From assembly GCA_024279685.1 (NCBI GenBank), contig JAJRRI010000027.1:1-34331 (forward strand): a stretch of 34,331 nt of DNA, read 5' to 3'. Position numbers and translations under genes: made by a program. A model generated the notes under the pieces. That model was not told where the DNA came from, did not search any database, and saw only the letters and a program-made list of their open reading frames with translations. The DNA comes from Verrucomicrobiota bacterium (lineage in GTDB: Bacteria > Verrucomicrobiota > Kiritimatiellia > Kiritimatiellales > Pontiellaceae). Shown in pieces: positions 22,252 to 29,584 of this stretch; the stretch's first letter is position 1; every line of letters begins with the position of its first letter.

Positions 22252-23579
22252 TTACTCGTTCTCAACGAAGTTAGATGCCGCGTCGATTTTTAAAAAGTTG
22301 ATCCCAGAGAGTTGGGCGAGTTGAGCGCGAGCAATCAGGTGGTCGGCCCGGGCCCGTTCAAAGGCGAGTTGGAATTCGAGCAACATTCGCTCGGCGTCAA
22401 TGAGATTAAGAAATTCCATGCTGCCCGATTCATAGCCCTGCCGATTAACTTCTAACGATTGCTCGGCTTTTGGAATGAGGCTGTCGCGGTACAGGTTAAT
22501 TTTCCGGCCCGCATCGTTCAAGTTGAAAAGCGCTTGCCGAAGATCGGCATCAAGCGTCTGGCTGCGGTTTTCGAGTGTGAGTTGTGCGGCCATTTTTTGA
22601 TGCGATGCGGCCTCAATTTTTGCCCGATTTTTTCCAAACCAAATCGGGAGGGTAATGCCCACGGTTCCAATAAGTGGGTTATCCCCCCCTTCGGTATCGA
22701 TGTATTGCACGCCAAGAGAAAAGTCGGGGAACCGTTCGCGTTGAGCCAGTTTTACACGATGGTTACCTTGTTCAATCTGGTATCCCAATTCCGCAAGTTC
22801 AGGGCTGGCGCTCCGAGCTTTATTTTGGAGGTCTGCCGCATCGGTTTCAAGGGCTTGATAGGGGAGTTCGGCGGGCCACGGAAGTGGCGCTTCTGCCGGG
22901 CGGTTGAGGGCCGAATTGAGATTCGCAATTTGGGGGGCACGCAGATGCGAAAGCGAGGAGAGCCGGTCTTCGAGCCGTCCCAATTCAACTTGGGCCTGTA
23001 GAATGGCCGCCATGGGCGCACCCGCTTTGTATCGAGCACGTGCAACCTCTTCGAGACTTTGGATGAGTTGAATGCGGTCTTCGGTGATTTCGATGCTGCG
23101 TTTAAGGTAATGAAGTTCCGCATAAGCGCGGGCAATGGTGAGGTTTAAATTCAGTTTTTCACGCTGGTAGCGCGCGCCAACTCCGGCGGCGACGGCGGAG
23201 GCAATCTCCTTTTTCATGGAGAGCTTTCCAAATCCTGGAATCATTTGAGTCAGGCCAAATCGCTGATTTTGTGGTCCGGTTCGGGTTTCGACGGGTTCAA
23301 AGTAGTAGCCGTAGGCGAGCGTCGGATCGGGAAGCCCTTTTGCACGGAGATGATTTCTTCCGCGCCTTTCCATTGGCTAAAGGCGGCCTGAAGCCGAGGG
23401 TTATTCGTGGCCCCATATTCCAATGCGGATTGTAAGGTCAACTCCGATTCAAAGGGATCGGCATGAGCGCCGAATGTGAGTGCACAAAAGAGAGCGGAAC
23501 CACGAAAAACACGACGTACACGAAGTTGTTTCGGAGTGCATTTTTTTGGGGGATTAAATTCGTGTGGGGTTGTGTTCAT
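22252..23579 (-). CDS. TolC/CusC-like outer-membrane efflux protein, split by an apparent -1 frameshift
   Basis: The outer-membrane channel partner of the pump. The N-terminal part (ORF 23250-23579) carries a probable export signal ending near FGAHA, then LTLQSALEYGATNNPRLQAAFSQWKGAEEIISVQKG. The rest continues in the -1 frame (ORF 22252-23373) as LPDPTLAYGYYFEP ... through two coiled-coil OEP repeats (VARARYKAGAPMAAILQAQVELG, ... NRQGYESGSMEFLNLIDAERMLLE). Joining the frames at A AAG GGC gives a continuous protein of about 442 residues, normal for the family. No stop intervenes before the shift point. It may be a sequencing indel, a real mutation or recoding. AAGGAAT precedes the ATG at 23579. 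Confidence 0.85.
23334..23340 (-). other. Frameshift point / slippery heptamer A AAG GGC in the outer-membrane factor gene
   Basis: In the upstream frame the codons read GTG CAA AAG GGC. A -1 slip on A AAG GGC yields AAA GGG CTT CCC GAT, restoring the conserved KGLPDPTL. It fits the X XXY YYZ pattern, but one missing A or G in AAAAGGG would look identical. I see no convincing downstream stem-loop. Confidence 0.6.
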
Positions 23580-23597
23580 TCGTGATTCCTTATGCTT

Positions 23598-23912
23598 CTA
23601 GTGCTTGTGTCCGCTACATTTCTTTTTGGAAGTATCACTCTTTGTGGTCGCCTTATCGAGTTGTACGCCTTGGGCCTCAAGCTGGCTGATGTATTTTGCT
23701 GGATCCGCCTTGATCTTTCCAATGCATCCCGCGCAACACACATAAATACGCTTTCCATTCACATCGGCATACTGAGCGTTATTAATCTTTCCGCCCATGA
23801 CTGGACAGGTGGTTTGCTTCTTGTGTGCGTGGCCCTCTCCGGCCTGTACGGCAACGAGTCCCGTTCCTAGAATAATGGCCGTGAGTAGGGTGAGTGCTTT
23901 GTTTATTTTCAT
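23598..23912 (-). CDS. Secreted YHS-domain metal-binding protein
   Basis: 104 residues. A signal peptide (MKINKALTLLTAIILGTGLVAVQAG) is followed by a His-rich start to the mature protein (EGHAHKKQ), a YHS domain (CPVMGGKINNAQYADVNGKRIYVCCAGCIGKIKADPAKYI) and a C-terminal tail KKKCSGHKH that adds Cys and His. The YHS domain is paralogous to that of the membrane protein two genes downstream. A periplasmic copper chaperone or buffer is the natural inference. AAGGAG lies just upstream of the ATG. The gene follows the secreted unknown protein by 22 bp and precedes the outer-membrane factor by 18 bp. Confidence 0.87.
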   Translation of the reverse strand: MKINKALTLLTAIILGTGLVAVQAGEGHAHKKQTTCPVMGGKINNAQYADVNGKRIYVCCAGCIGKIKADPAKYISQLEAQGVQLDKATTKSDTSKKKCSGHKH

Positions 23913-23934
23913 GGTACTGCTCCTTTTGGTTTGT

Positions 23935-24540
23935 CTATTTCGAGTGTTCGTTGTGGGTGCTACTCTTTTTAATCATTTCCTTGTAGTCGTAGTTGACGAA
24001 CCAGAAGGGAGTTTCCGATTCGTTCAGCAGGTGTCCCGAATGAACGGTAAAATCTGAACCTTCGCTCCAGCCCTTATCGGCATGCTTGGCGGTCTCCTTG
24101 GTGGCTACGATTTTCCCATTGATACTGAAGGTTACGGCGCTATCCAACTGCTTAGCCTTAACCGTATAGCGTTTTGCGCAGTTCGGGTGCAGATAGACAT
24201 AGCTGACGTGGTTGCCCTCGCCAATATGCATGTAGGTGACCTCCTCCGTCAGGATAACCTGCTTCGAGTTGCCATGGTCGCTGGCAAGTGCGGAGTGCAG
24301 TAGAGTCAGTTCGTTGATCCATCCACCCCGGGTCGAATATTCCACCGCGAGGCGAACCCAGCGCTGTGCCGATCCTTGGTTGTTGTCCTGTTCGGTTTCG
24401 ATTTCGTAGTAGGGCGTGTAGACATTGTCATCCACATAGATGCGCTTGATTTTTATGGTGACTTCTTTCTCGGCGGCCAGCGCCGAGGTTCCGAGCTGTG
24501 CCAGCAGCAGGGCGGGTAGGATATATTTGAGGTATTTCAT
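23935..24540 (-). CDS. Secreted protein of unknown function
   Basis: 201 residues with a clear signal peptide (MKYLKYILPALLLAQLGTSALAAEK, cleavage after ALA). The mature part looks beta-rich (VTIKIKRIYVDDNVYTPYYEIETEQD, VSYVYLHPNCAKRYTVKAKQL, VTFSINGKIVATKE) with one cysteine and ends in a short His-containing tail (STHNEHSK). I do not recognise a family. Its ATG overlaps the receiver-protein stop (ATGA), and it is cotranscribed with the copper efflux genes, so a periplasmic role in metal handling or envelope stress is the contextual guess. Nothing in the sequence shows a catalytic site. Confidence 0.8.
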   Translation of the reverse strand: MKYLKYILPALLLAQLGTSALAAEKEVTIKIKRIYVDDNVYTPYYEIETEQDNNQGSAQRWVRLAVEYSTRGGWINELTLLHSALASDHGNSKQVILTEEVTYMHIGEGNHVSYVYLHPNCAKRYTVKAKQLDSAVTFSINGKIVATKETAKHADKGWSEGSDFTVHSGHLLNESETPFWFVNYDYKEMIKKSSTHNEHSK

Positions 24541-24914
24541 GATGTGACTCCTTGGGTTGGGTTGGATTCTGTGAGGGCTTGTTTAAGAACCGACAAATTA
24601 AGGGGTTTGCAGAGTAGAGTGTTAATGCCAAGCCGCTTCGAATCGATTCGATAGCGAAGGTCGCAATGAGCGCTCATCATAACAATGCGGCAATCGGCAG
24701 GGAGTTCGGTCTTGAGCATATCGAGGAGCTCGTCGCCGTTCATTTCAGGCATGGAATAGTCGAGCAACAACACATCCACCGGGTTGTTCCGGACAAAATG
24801 AAACAAGGCCTGACGAGGATCTTCAAACGCCGTGACGCAATGTCCTTCCCGAGCAAGGGTCAGCTCCAAGCTTCTGAGCAGGCTTAGGTCGTTGTCGATA
24901 ATTACAATATTCAT
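24537..24914 (-). CDS. Stand-alone response-regulator receiver domain protein
   Basis: 125 residues comprising only a CheY-like receiver: acidic pocket IDNDLS near residue 7, phospho-acceptor Asp in LLLDYSMPEMNG (~52), the switch Ser in MMSAH and the conserved Lys in LCKPL. There is no output domain. It is the first gene of the efflux operon, ahead of the secreted unknown with an ATGA overlap, and has a strong GGAGGTGA ribosome-binding site. It may act as a phosphate sink or modulator for the kinase/NtrC-type pair encoded about 2 kb away; that link is inferred. Confidence 0.9.
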   Translation of the reverse strand: MNIVIIDNDLSLLRSLELTLAREGHCVTAFEDPRQALFHFVRNNPVDVLLLDYSMPEMNGDELLDMLKTELPADCRIVMMSAHCDLRYRIDSKRLGINTLLCKPLNLSVLKQALTESNPTQGVTS

Positions 24915-24937
24915 GGGTCACCTCCGACGAGCCTATT

Positions 24938-24953
24938 AACACGAGGTGTGCCA
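24938..24953 (-). promoter_or_regulatory. Candidate sigma-54 promoter of the copper efflux operon
   Basis: On the minus strand TGGCAC-N5-GTGTT lies 24 bp upstream of the receiver-gene ATG. The -24 hexamer is a perfect match; the -12 part has the key G but T where C is expected. Spacing of the invariant positions is right, and the predicted start near 24927 leaves a short leader containing GGAGG. The NtrC-type activator encoded nearby makes this plausible. Confidence 0.5.
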
Positions 24954-25015
24954 AATTAATAAACCTAATAAAAGCAAGGTTTATTGACTATATAGAAGGG
25001 ATAGTGACTGTAGAG

Positions 25016-25055
25016 ATAGTCAGAAAATGACCACTGCACATCAGTTTCTGACTAT
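25016..25055. promoter_or_regulatory. 11-bp inverted repeat, candidate activator (UAS) site
   Basis: ATAGTCAGAAA-N18-TTTCTGACTAT, perfect arms at 25016-25026 and 25045-25055, centred about 108 bp upstream of the predicted sigma-54 start. Related half-sites occur closer in: TGACTAT at 24985-24991 and ATAGTGA at 25001-25007. This fits an enhancer site for an NtrC-type protein. Confidence 0.6.
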
Positions 25056-25484
25056 ATTATTGAGGAATAGGGGGCAGAGCAAAAAGGCGCTAAATTAAAC
25101 AGGTTCGCATTCGGTAGGGATGGCTCGCCGACCCCGGCTGAAATATTCTTTCAGCAAGAGGTCAAAGTATGCCCCCGAGTGATACCGTCGCTTCGCTCCG
25201 CCCTCTGGGCCGCCCCCTCGGAGCCTCTTCGGCACGCTCCAACTTACTTATGGGGATTGTATGGAATGCCGGGGGGCGATTCCATGGTTTTCTTTTTGTT
25301 TCTTTCCAACGACTGGACGCCGTGCGGACAGCGCATCCGAGATGAAAACCCTGCTGGCGACCTACAAGGAATTCCGGAAGCTGACGGATCGATGGATCCG
25401 GTTGTCGATCGAATACGCAAAGATTGAGTTCTTCACACCCTCGAAAAAAAAGACCGTCTAAACTGACTTGCGCCCGGACGGGCT
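25056..25484. other. Intergenic stretch with no confident gene
   Basis: About 430 bp between the activator-site region and the PEP-CTERM gene. Two overlapping plus-strand ORFs (25179-25427 and 25261-25461) have no ribosome-binding site; the second ends MKTLLATYKEFRKLTDRWIRLSIEYAKIEFFTPSKKKTV, which looks protein-like, so a gene remnant is possible. A 20-codon frame at 25120 begins MARRPRLKY, reminiscent of a RAYT start, then stops. None can be assigned. Confidence 0.4.
25443..25482 (-). terminator. Possible terminator after the PEP-CTERM gene
   Basis: On the minus strand a GCCCG-TC-CGGGC hairpin lies within CTAAA ... TTTAG arms, followed by ACGGTC and eight Ts. The stem is imperfect, so the call is tentative. 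Confidence 0.35.
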
Positions 25485-26135
25485 CTATTTAGTCCGTGTA
25501 AAGCGGCGGGTGAAGAGAAGTCCTCCGCCAAATAGGGCGACCAAACTGATGACTGTAGGTTCGGGAATGACCGTAACACCAATTTTTAAAGGTTGGTTCG
25601 TTTCTGCCCAGCCGAAGTTGCCCAAGGTTCTAAATAGAGTCTTATTTCCGATTTTCCATCCATTTCCAACAATTCCGGGATCGCCCGGTGTTTCATTGGA
25701 GGAGACCGTATCAGCGAGGGTGAGGAAATCACTCGTTGTACTTTGAAAAACTGCGAAATATTCGGTATTTGAACTGAGGGATGTCGCGACGGGCAAATTG
25801 ATTGTTTGCTCCTGTCCCGCCGCGCTTGACAACATATTACCGCCATTCAGCGCACTTCCTATTGGGTTTCCTCCGCCCGCGGGGACATCAGAGTTAACGA
25901 TTCGCAACTGCCCAAACCCTGTGTTTTCATCTTCCCCTTGAGTATAGGAGATCGCGAGTAGCTCATAACCACCGGTTAGGTCTCCGGTGGTGAAAGAAAT
26001 AGCAAATTCTATATTTTGAGCTTTTACACCATTCGGTGTACTTGATTCAGGAAGGTTTGACACGGCGATAATATTGCCATGGGCGAGCATTCCCGCGAAG
26101 AGTGAGCTGAGAGAAATAAGTACTATTCTATTCAT
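25485..26135 (-). CDS. PEP-CTERM sorting-signal exported protein
   Basis: 216 residues from the ATG at 26135 (the ORF-track start at 26144 is a TTG). An N-terminal signal peptide (MNRIVLISLSSLFAGMLAHG) leads to a beta-rich Gly/Ser/Asn body without cysteines. The C-terminus is a textbook PEP-CTERM signal: VIPEPTVISLVALFGGGLLFTRRFTRTK, that is PEP motif, one membrane helix and a basic end. Such proteins are recognised by exosortase and tied to the cell surface or exopolysaccharide; the exosortase is not in this window. It lies about 110 bp downstream of the NtrC-type gene and probably has its own promoter. Confidence 0.88.
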   Translation of the reverse strand: MNRIVLISLSSLFAGMLAHGNIIAVSNLPESSTPNGVKAQNIEFAISFTTGDLTGGYELLAISYTQGEDENTGFGQLRIVNSDVPAGGGNPIGSALNGGNMLSSAAGQEQTINLPVATSLSSNTEYFAVFQSTTSDFLTLADTVSSNETPGDPGIVGNGWKIGNKTLFRTLGNFGWAETNQPLKIGVTVIPEPTVISLVALFGGGLLFTRRFTRTK

Positions 26136-26244
26136 AATATCCAATATTAAAGGTTATCCAGAAATTTTATAGAGGTTTGATCCCTCGGCGTCAAATGCGT
26201 TCTTCTGTGATTATAAAACGGCTCGGTATAATCGATGGCGGGTG

Positions 26245-27591
26245 CTATGCATTCGGACGGGCGAGTGAATAATCGGTGATTTTTTTGCGGAGAGTGGTGG
26301 GGGAAATATCGAGGGTGCGGGCGGAGCGGGTGATGTTCCAACCCTCAGCGAGTAGAATACACTGGATATGTATTTTCTCGGCTTGGGCTAGAGTTTTCCC
26401 AAGAAGGGCGGCGGGGGGTGTTTCGAGAATGGAGCCGAGGAAGTTAATGTGTTCGGGTAGGATGAGGGGCGATTCGGTGAGGGCGATGGCGCGGGTGATG
26501 ACGTTCTCGAGTTCTCGCACGTTGCCGGGCCAGGGGTGGTCGAGTAGCCGTGCCATGGCGGCGGCGGAAATTTCGTCGACCTGCCGTCCGAGGCGCTGGC
26601 CGAGCGTGCGCAGAAAGTGATGCGCCAGCAGGGGGATATCTGATGGGCGTTCGCGCAATGGGGGAAGCCGGAGTTCGCCGACGGCGACGCGATAGTAGAG
26701 GTCTTCGCGGAAGGTGCCTTCCCGCACTCTCTCTGCGAGGTTGCGGTGGGTGGCAAAAATGGCGCGACCCCGGAAGCGTAGCTCTTGGTTTCCGCCGACG
26801 CGCTCGAAGGTTTGTTCCTGTAAGACCCGGAGTAGTTTGGCTTGGAGGTCGGGATCCATATCGCCGATCTCGTCGAAGAAGACGGTGCCATCGGCGGCGA
26901 GTTCGAGCTTCCCCATTTTTTGGCGGTCGGCTCCGGTGAAGGCGCCTTTCTCGTGGCCGAAGAGTTCGCTTTCAAGTAGCGTCGGTACCAGTGCGGAGCA
27001 GTTGATGGCGACGAAGGGTTTTTCGGGGGAAGCCGCTTCGTGCATGGCCCGAGCCACGAGCTCCTTGCCGGAGCCGCTCTCGCCGTGGATTAGCACATTG
27101 ACTCGGCTTCGGGAGAATCGGCCGATCTGTTTGAGGAGTTCGAGTATTTTTGGATCGGTGCCGACGATTTCGCGGGGCGGTGCGGGGGCGGGCGGGGGTG
27201 CGGGTTTTTCTGTGGTTGCTTCTTCGTGATGGAACTCCCGCCGCATCTTTTCAATCGTTAGCTCAATGTCGTCCACATCGAAGGGCTTGCGGAGATAGTC
27301 GTAGGCGCCGTGGCGCATGGCGGTGATGGTGGCGGCCATATCCTGCCGCCCCGAGACGATAACGATGGGGATATCAGGGTGTTTTTGAACTAGTTTTTCG
27401 AGGACTTCAAGTCCATCCGTATCTGGCAGGACGAGATCGAGTAACATGAGGTCGGGTGCCTCGGCGTTGAGTTGGTTCCAGCCCTCGGCGGCGGTGCAGG
27501 CGGTGCGGACGGTGTAGCCTTTGGTTTTCATGATGATTTGGATGGAGCGGCAGAGGGCTTCGTCGTCGTCGATAATCAAAATATTTCTCAT
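26245..27591 (-). CDS. NtrC-type sigma-54-dependent response regulator
   Basis: 448 residues. Domains: receiver (IIDDDEALC, phospho-acceptor Asp52 in LMLLDLVLPDTDG, Lys in RKPF), a Pro-rich linker (KPAPPPAPAPP), AAA+ domain with Walker A GESGSGKE, the sigma-54 contact loop GAFTGA, Walker B GTVFFDEIGD and LYYRVAVGELRLPPLRER, then a Fis-type helix-turn-helix (GWNITRSARTLDISPTTLRKKI). All parts for activating sigma-54 RNA polymerase are present. I chose the ATG at 27591, which overlaps the kinase stop (ATGA), over the ORF-track start that adds 24 unrelated residues. Likely target, by context: the copper efflux operon. Confidence 0.94.
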   Translation of the reverse strand: MRNILIIDDDEALCRSIQIIMKTKGYTVRTACTAAEGWNQLNAEAPDLMLLDLVLPDTDGLEVLEKLVQKHPDIPIVIVSGRQDMAATITAMRHGAYDYLRKPFDVDDIELTIEKMRREFHHEEATTEKPAPPPAPAPPREIVGTDPKILELLKQIGRFSRSRVNVLIHGESGSGKELVARAMHEAASPEKPFVAINCSALVPTLLESELFGHEKGAFTGADRQKMGKLELAADGTVFFDEIGDMDPDLQAKLLRVLQEQTFERVGGNQELRFRGRAIFATHRNLAERVREGTFREDLYYRVAVGELRLPPLRERPSDIPLLAHHFLRTLGQRLGRQVDEISAAAMARLLDHPWPGNVRELENVITRAIALTESPLILPEHINFLGSILETPPAALLGKTLAQAEKIHIQCILLAEGWNITRSARTLDISPTTLRKKITDYSLARPNA

Positions 27592-29294
27592 GTCTGATTC
27601 CCTTCGTTGGGGAGAGTGATGGTAAAGGTTGCGCCCGGGTTGGTATTTCGGAAGTCGATGCACCCGCCGTGTAGTTCAACAATTTTTTTCACGTTCGCCA
27701 ACCCCAGGCCCGTGCCTTTTTTCTTGGTGGTGAAGAAGGGCTCGAAGAGTTTTTCAGCGATGCGTTCGGGGATGCCTGACCCTCGATCGGAAACTTCGAT
27801 CAGGAGTTCTTTTGAGGAAGAACGTTTGAGGGTGAGCGCAACGGAACTTTCGTCGGGACTGGCTTGGATGGCATTATCGACGAGGTTGGAGACGGCGCGT
27901 AGCATCTGCTCGTGGTCGATAGGTAAGGTGTCGATTTGGCCGGCGTTGTGGAAGGTAAACGCGACCTTTTGTTCGTTCCCCCGCCGGATGCAGGTTTCGA
28001 TCTCTTGCATAAAGTTGGTGACTGGAACTGCTGTTTTTTTGAGCTCTAGTTTTCGGCCATATTGCAGCAGGTCTTCCAGCATGACTTCGAGCCGCAGGAC
28101 CTGTTCGCTGGCAATTTCGCCTAGCTCGCGGTGGATGGGGTCGTCCTGTGTGGCGTGTTGAAGGACTTCAATATTCATTTTTATGGCGGCGAGTGGGTTG
28201 CGCATTTCGTGCACGATGCTAGCACTCAATGCGCCAATGGCTGAGAGCGCCGCAGCTTGAGCGAGTTTAGCCTGGGTCCGGTCAATTTCGTCGAGCATGC
28301 GGTTAAAGGCTTCGGCGACTTCAGCATGCTCTCGGCCGGAAAAGTGTTTCATTCGGGTGGTGTAGTGGCCTTCTGAAATTCGAAGGGCAACCTCGGCCAT
28401 GTGGCGTAGCGGGCGGGTGAGGCGGCGGGCGGATTGTCCCGCGAATAGAACGACGATCACGAGAGAGACCAGCCCGGTCTTGGCAGCACGTTCGCGGAGA
28501 ATACTGATCCACGCGAACGCATCGCGTGTTGGCGTTTCAGAGACGAGTATCCATCCGAAGGGATCCAGTCGTAAGGAAGCTCCCACCACCGACTCTCCAG
28601 ACAATCCGGTATAGGGTGTTAAACGGGAAACTCCTTTGTACATCTCTGGAAGGTTAATTTTTGTGTCCACATTTTGTGATCGGTAGGTCTGGGAACTCAG
28701 CAGTTTTCCGTCGGACGTGGCGATGAAGGAATGAATATTTTGGTCGGTACTGAGGGGCTCGGCCAGAAGGGGATATAACGTCGATGAGAGATCCAGAACC
28801 GCTACCGCATATCGGTTATATTGGGGTACAGACACGCCAATATGAATGCCGATTAGGCCGTTGCCATGCAGGTGGGGCTGAGATACCACCGTTGCTTCGC
28901 CCGCTTCGAGAGCCTGTTGGAAGGCCGGAGGAAGGAGCTTTTCGTCGTTGTGATTTTCGGCCCCGACATAGGAAATTCGATCCCAATTATTGGAGTAAAG
29001 CGTGATGCTTTCATAGGCTGGATTAACATGTAGTAATTCTTCTGCGCCACAGCTACAGGCGGTTTCATCGGCCCGCATGGTGTGGTTTCGAAGTTCCCGG
29101 GTGCGCTCATCCAGCCAAGTCATAATGCTTCTTCGCTTGGCCTCGGAAATACTTTCAAGGTGATCTTGTTTGAGTTGAAGCACGGCTTGGCGGGCGCAGT
29201 GATAGCCTTGAAATGACATAATCAATAGGGGGGTGATCGCTACGAGGATCATCCAAAAGAGAATGGAGGATGCAATACTACGGCGTTTTTTCAT
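27588..29294 (-). CDS. Membrane sensor histidine kinase, probable copper sensor
   Basis: 568 residues: first membrane helix (ILFWMILVAITPLLIMSF), a large periplasmic sensor region (~35-268) that looks like a double-Cache domain, second helix (TGLVSLVIVVLFAG), HAMP (RRLTRPLRHMAEVALRISEGHYTTRM), HisKA with SIVHEMRNPLAAIKMNIEVLQH (phospho-acceptor His362), and HATPase with LVDNAIQAS, DRGSGIPERI and KGTGLGLANVKKIVELHGG. The sensor carries Cys80-Ser-Cys82 and His141-Leu-His143, possible metal ligands. It partners the NtrC-type regulator (ATGA overlap) and follows the repressor gene by 8 bp, so its level should be under CsoR control. Copper as ligand is inferred from context. Confidence 0.93.
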   Translation of the reverse strand: MKKRRSIASSILFWMILVAITPLLIMSFQGYHCARQAVLQLKQDHLESISEAKRRSIMTWLDERTRELRNHTMRADETACSCGAEELLHVNPAYESITLYSNNWDRISYVGAENHNDEKLLPPAFQQALEAGEATVVSQPHLHGNGLIGIHIGVSVPQYNRYAVAVLDLSSTLYPLLAEPLSTDQNIHSFIATSDGKLLSSQTYRSQNVDTKINLPEMYKGVSRLTPYTGLSGESVVGASLRLDPFGWILVSETPTRDAFAWISILRERAAKTGLVSLVIVVLFAGQSARRLTRPLRHMAEVALRISEGHYTTRMKHFSGREHAEVAEAFNRMLDEIDRTQAKLAQAAALSAIGALSASIVHEMRNPLAAIKMNIEVLQHATQDDPIHRELGEIASEQVLRLEVMLEDLLQYGRKLELKKTAVPVTNFMQEIETCIRRGNEQKVAFTFHNAGQIDTLPIDHEQMLRAVSNLVDNAIQASPDESSVALTLKRSSSKELLIEVSDRGSGIPERIAEKLFEPFFTTKKKGTGLGLANVKKIVELHGGCIDFRNTNPGATFTITLPNEGNQT

Positions 29295-29302
29295 GATATA
29301 GG

Positions 29303-29584
29303 TTACTTACCCATTCGTTTGATAACGGTCATAATTTCGGCCAACTTTTCATCGATATCCGCTTCGTTCTGTTCCTTGAGTGTAGCCGCAACGCAGTGCT
29401 TGAGGTGCTTTTCCAAAATTATTTTGCTAACCGATTGCAGTGCCGAGCGGGCGGCTTGGATCTGGGTAATGATATCGACGCAATATTCGCCATCGTCGAT
29501 CATGCGGTTCACTGCCCGAACCTGACCTTCTATCCGAGAAACGCGGGATTTATTTTCGGTATGTGTGGTATTTTCATTTTTCAT
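29303..29584 (-). CDS. csoR: CsoR-type metal-sensing transcriptional repressor
   Basis: 93 residues of the all-helical CsoR/RcnR/FrmR family: SRVSRIEGQVRAVNRMIDDGEYCVDIITQIQAARSALQSV...ILEKHLKHCV. Cys35, His60 and Cys64 form the Cys-His-Cys set that binds Cu(I) in CsoR, so copper (rather than formaldehyde or nickel) sensing is most likely. Apo-protein binds pseudo-palindromic ATACCC-GGGTAT operators and releases them when metallated; exactly such a site lies at the operon promoter. Its ATG overlaps the permease stop (ATGA), and the kinase gene follows closely, giving autoregulation. Confidence 0.93.
   Translation of the reverse strand: MKNENTTHTENKSRVSRIEGQVRAVNRMIDDGEYCVDIITQIQAARSALQSVSKIILEKHLKHCVAATLKEQNEADIDEKLAEIMTVIKRMGK

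Noticed and set aside
23334-23340. Calling the outer-membrane gene shift programmed recoding outright
   Set aside because: No convincing downstream hairpin or well-spaced internal Shine-Dalgarno stimulator is visible, and a one-base homopolymer error explains it equally well.
25179-25461. Two plus-strand ORFs between the activator site and the PEP-CTERM gene
   Set aside because: They overlap in different frames, lack ribosome-binding sites and match nothing recognisable; noted only as a possible remnant.
26550-26939. 129-residue plus-strand ORF antisense to the NtrC-type regulator
   Set aside because: Arg/Gly-rich shadow of a GC-rich AAA+ domain.
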